Below, piece after piece: positions 63,701-64,000 of a DNA stretch of 64,000 nucleotides. How positions within the stretch are numbered: position 1 is the first letter of the stretch; every line of letters begins with the position of its first letter. This DNA comes from Diospyros lotus. Its lineage: Eukaryota; Streptophyta; Magnoliopsida; Ericales; Ebenaceae. The translations under genes were made by a program, and so were the position numbers. The stretch spans positions 8,122,001 to 8,186,000 of the forward strand of contig NC_068341.1 of assembly GCF_014633365.1 (NCBI RefSeq). Direction: 5' to 3'. Under the pieces are notes generated by a model, which was not told the DNA's origin, searched no databases, and saw only the letters and a program-made list of their open reading frames with translations.

Positions 63701-64000
63701 TCTCAGAATTTTGTTTTTATCTCATCACCTAACCCCGCTTGTGGTGCATATGTACTAAAGATATTCATAGTCATTCTTCCTAGACTAATCTTCACTATAA
63801 TAATCCTATCCCCTATTCTCTTTACATCCACTACCTCATCTATTAAGCTTTTATCCATGGATTAAACTAAAGAAACCATGATTAAACTGAAACCGAATGG
63901 TTTGGTTATGGTTTTAAATTTTTAAAATCAAATGAGTAATGGTTTGGTTTTGGTTTTAGTAATTTAAGTTTGGTTGATTATAGTTTTGACAAAAACCAAA
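60760..64000. mobile_element. hAT-like element, right end outside window, split by a LINE
   Basis: It starts TAGGGATGGCAA, similar to hAT ends, and is followed by dense AACCGAACCG / GGTTTGGTTATGG words (60795-60960). Matching words on the far side of the LINE (63880-64000) run to the window edge. A C/T-rich leader-like part is at 61020-61210. No transposase coding was seen, so it looks non-autonomous. The right terminus and target duplication cannot be checked. Confidence 0.55.
61222..63857 (-). mobile_element. RTE-type LINE, second copy (endonuclease, RT, C-terminal region)
   Basis: Minus strand, about 2.6 kb, with more of the 5' part than the first copy. The endonuclease has GGDLNGHVGRDENGY and ITYKNITSSTQIDYFL near 63430-63640. 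The RT has [65 protein letters not shown] and an intact FADDIVLV box (near 61970). The C-terminal region has RMLRWMCGHTRKDKIRNE. Several premature stops are present (62470, 62182, 61939, 61582). Unlike the first copy, the 3' tail is missing, and no target duplication was found. Confidence 0.88.

Overview
The window is nuclear DNA of a flowering plant, probably a eudicot. Evidence is split genes with GT-AG introns, a P-class PPR gene, a DREB-type AP2/ERF gene, a DUF247 gene, and CACTA, hAT, MULE, LTR and RTE-type elements in AT-rich intergenic DNA. I see no bacterial, organellar or viral gene system, no CRISPR array and no rRNA or functional tRNA gene.

Left part, 1-18105 (one contig). The last eight exons of protein phosphatase methylesterase 1 (PP2A demethylation) lie on the + strand at 577-7446. 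A solo LTR with a perfect 5-bp target duplication sits in its largest intron. Cytochrome c is convergent to it (- strand, three exons, 10650 down to 8475). An intronless organelle-type PPR gene (11214-12779) is divergent from cytochrome c. The 563-bp interval between those two start codons holds site II (TGGGCY) boxes and a telo-box, motifs known from promoters of nuclear genes for mitochondrial proteins. Downstream are a short minisatellite, AT-rich spacer, one possible tiny ORF and broken gag-like remnants.

A 100-N gap at 18106-18205 separates two contigs. The sequence after the gap (18206-29936) repeats 9569-18105: the left contig ends exactly where the repeat ends, and the right contig starts exactly where the repeat starts. 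This is the geometry of two unmerged overlapping contigs, most likely two haplotypes, and not of a true tandem duplication. The second copy has a truncated cytochrome c and a PPR gene broken by single-base homopolymer indels. It also carries one clean structural difference: a 3.2-kb hAT element (26224-29426) with an 8-bp target duplication, whose empty site is visible in the first copy.

Middle, 29937-49000. A DREB-type AP2/ERF gene lies at 30724-31254 (-). From 34349 to 43371 there is a nested stack: a probable solo LTR split by an 8.5-kb CACTA element, which contains a 5S-rRNA-like (Cassandra-type) solo LTR, a tandem array of about 280-bp units, and a purine-rich block hosting a MULE-type MITE that itself contains a second copy of the same MITE. 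AT-rich spacer with a probable tRNA-derived SINE follows.

Right part, 49000-64000. An intact single-exon DUF247 gene (49055-50452, +) is followed by a second CACTA element (51461-57868). A frameshifted DUF247 fragment abuts the right end of that element. Two RTE-type LINE copies (- strand) end the window. The second sits inside a hAT-like element that runs off the right edge. The two LINE copies share three premature stops at homologous positions.

The most useful results are the assembly artefact with its dimorphic hAT insertion, the nested element stack, and the shared cytochrome c/PPR promoter. I did not find a convincing new enzymatic or defence system.
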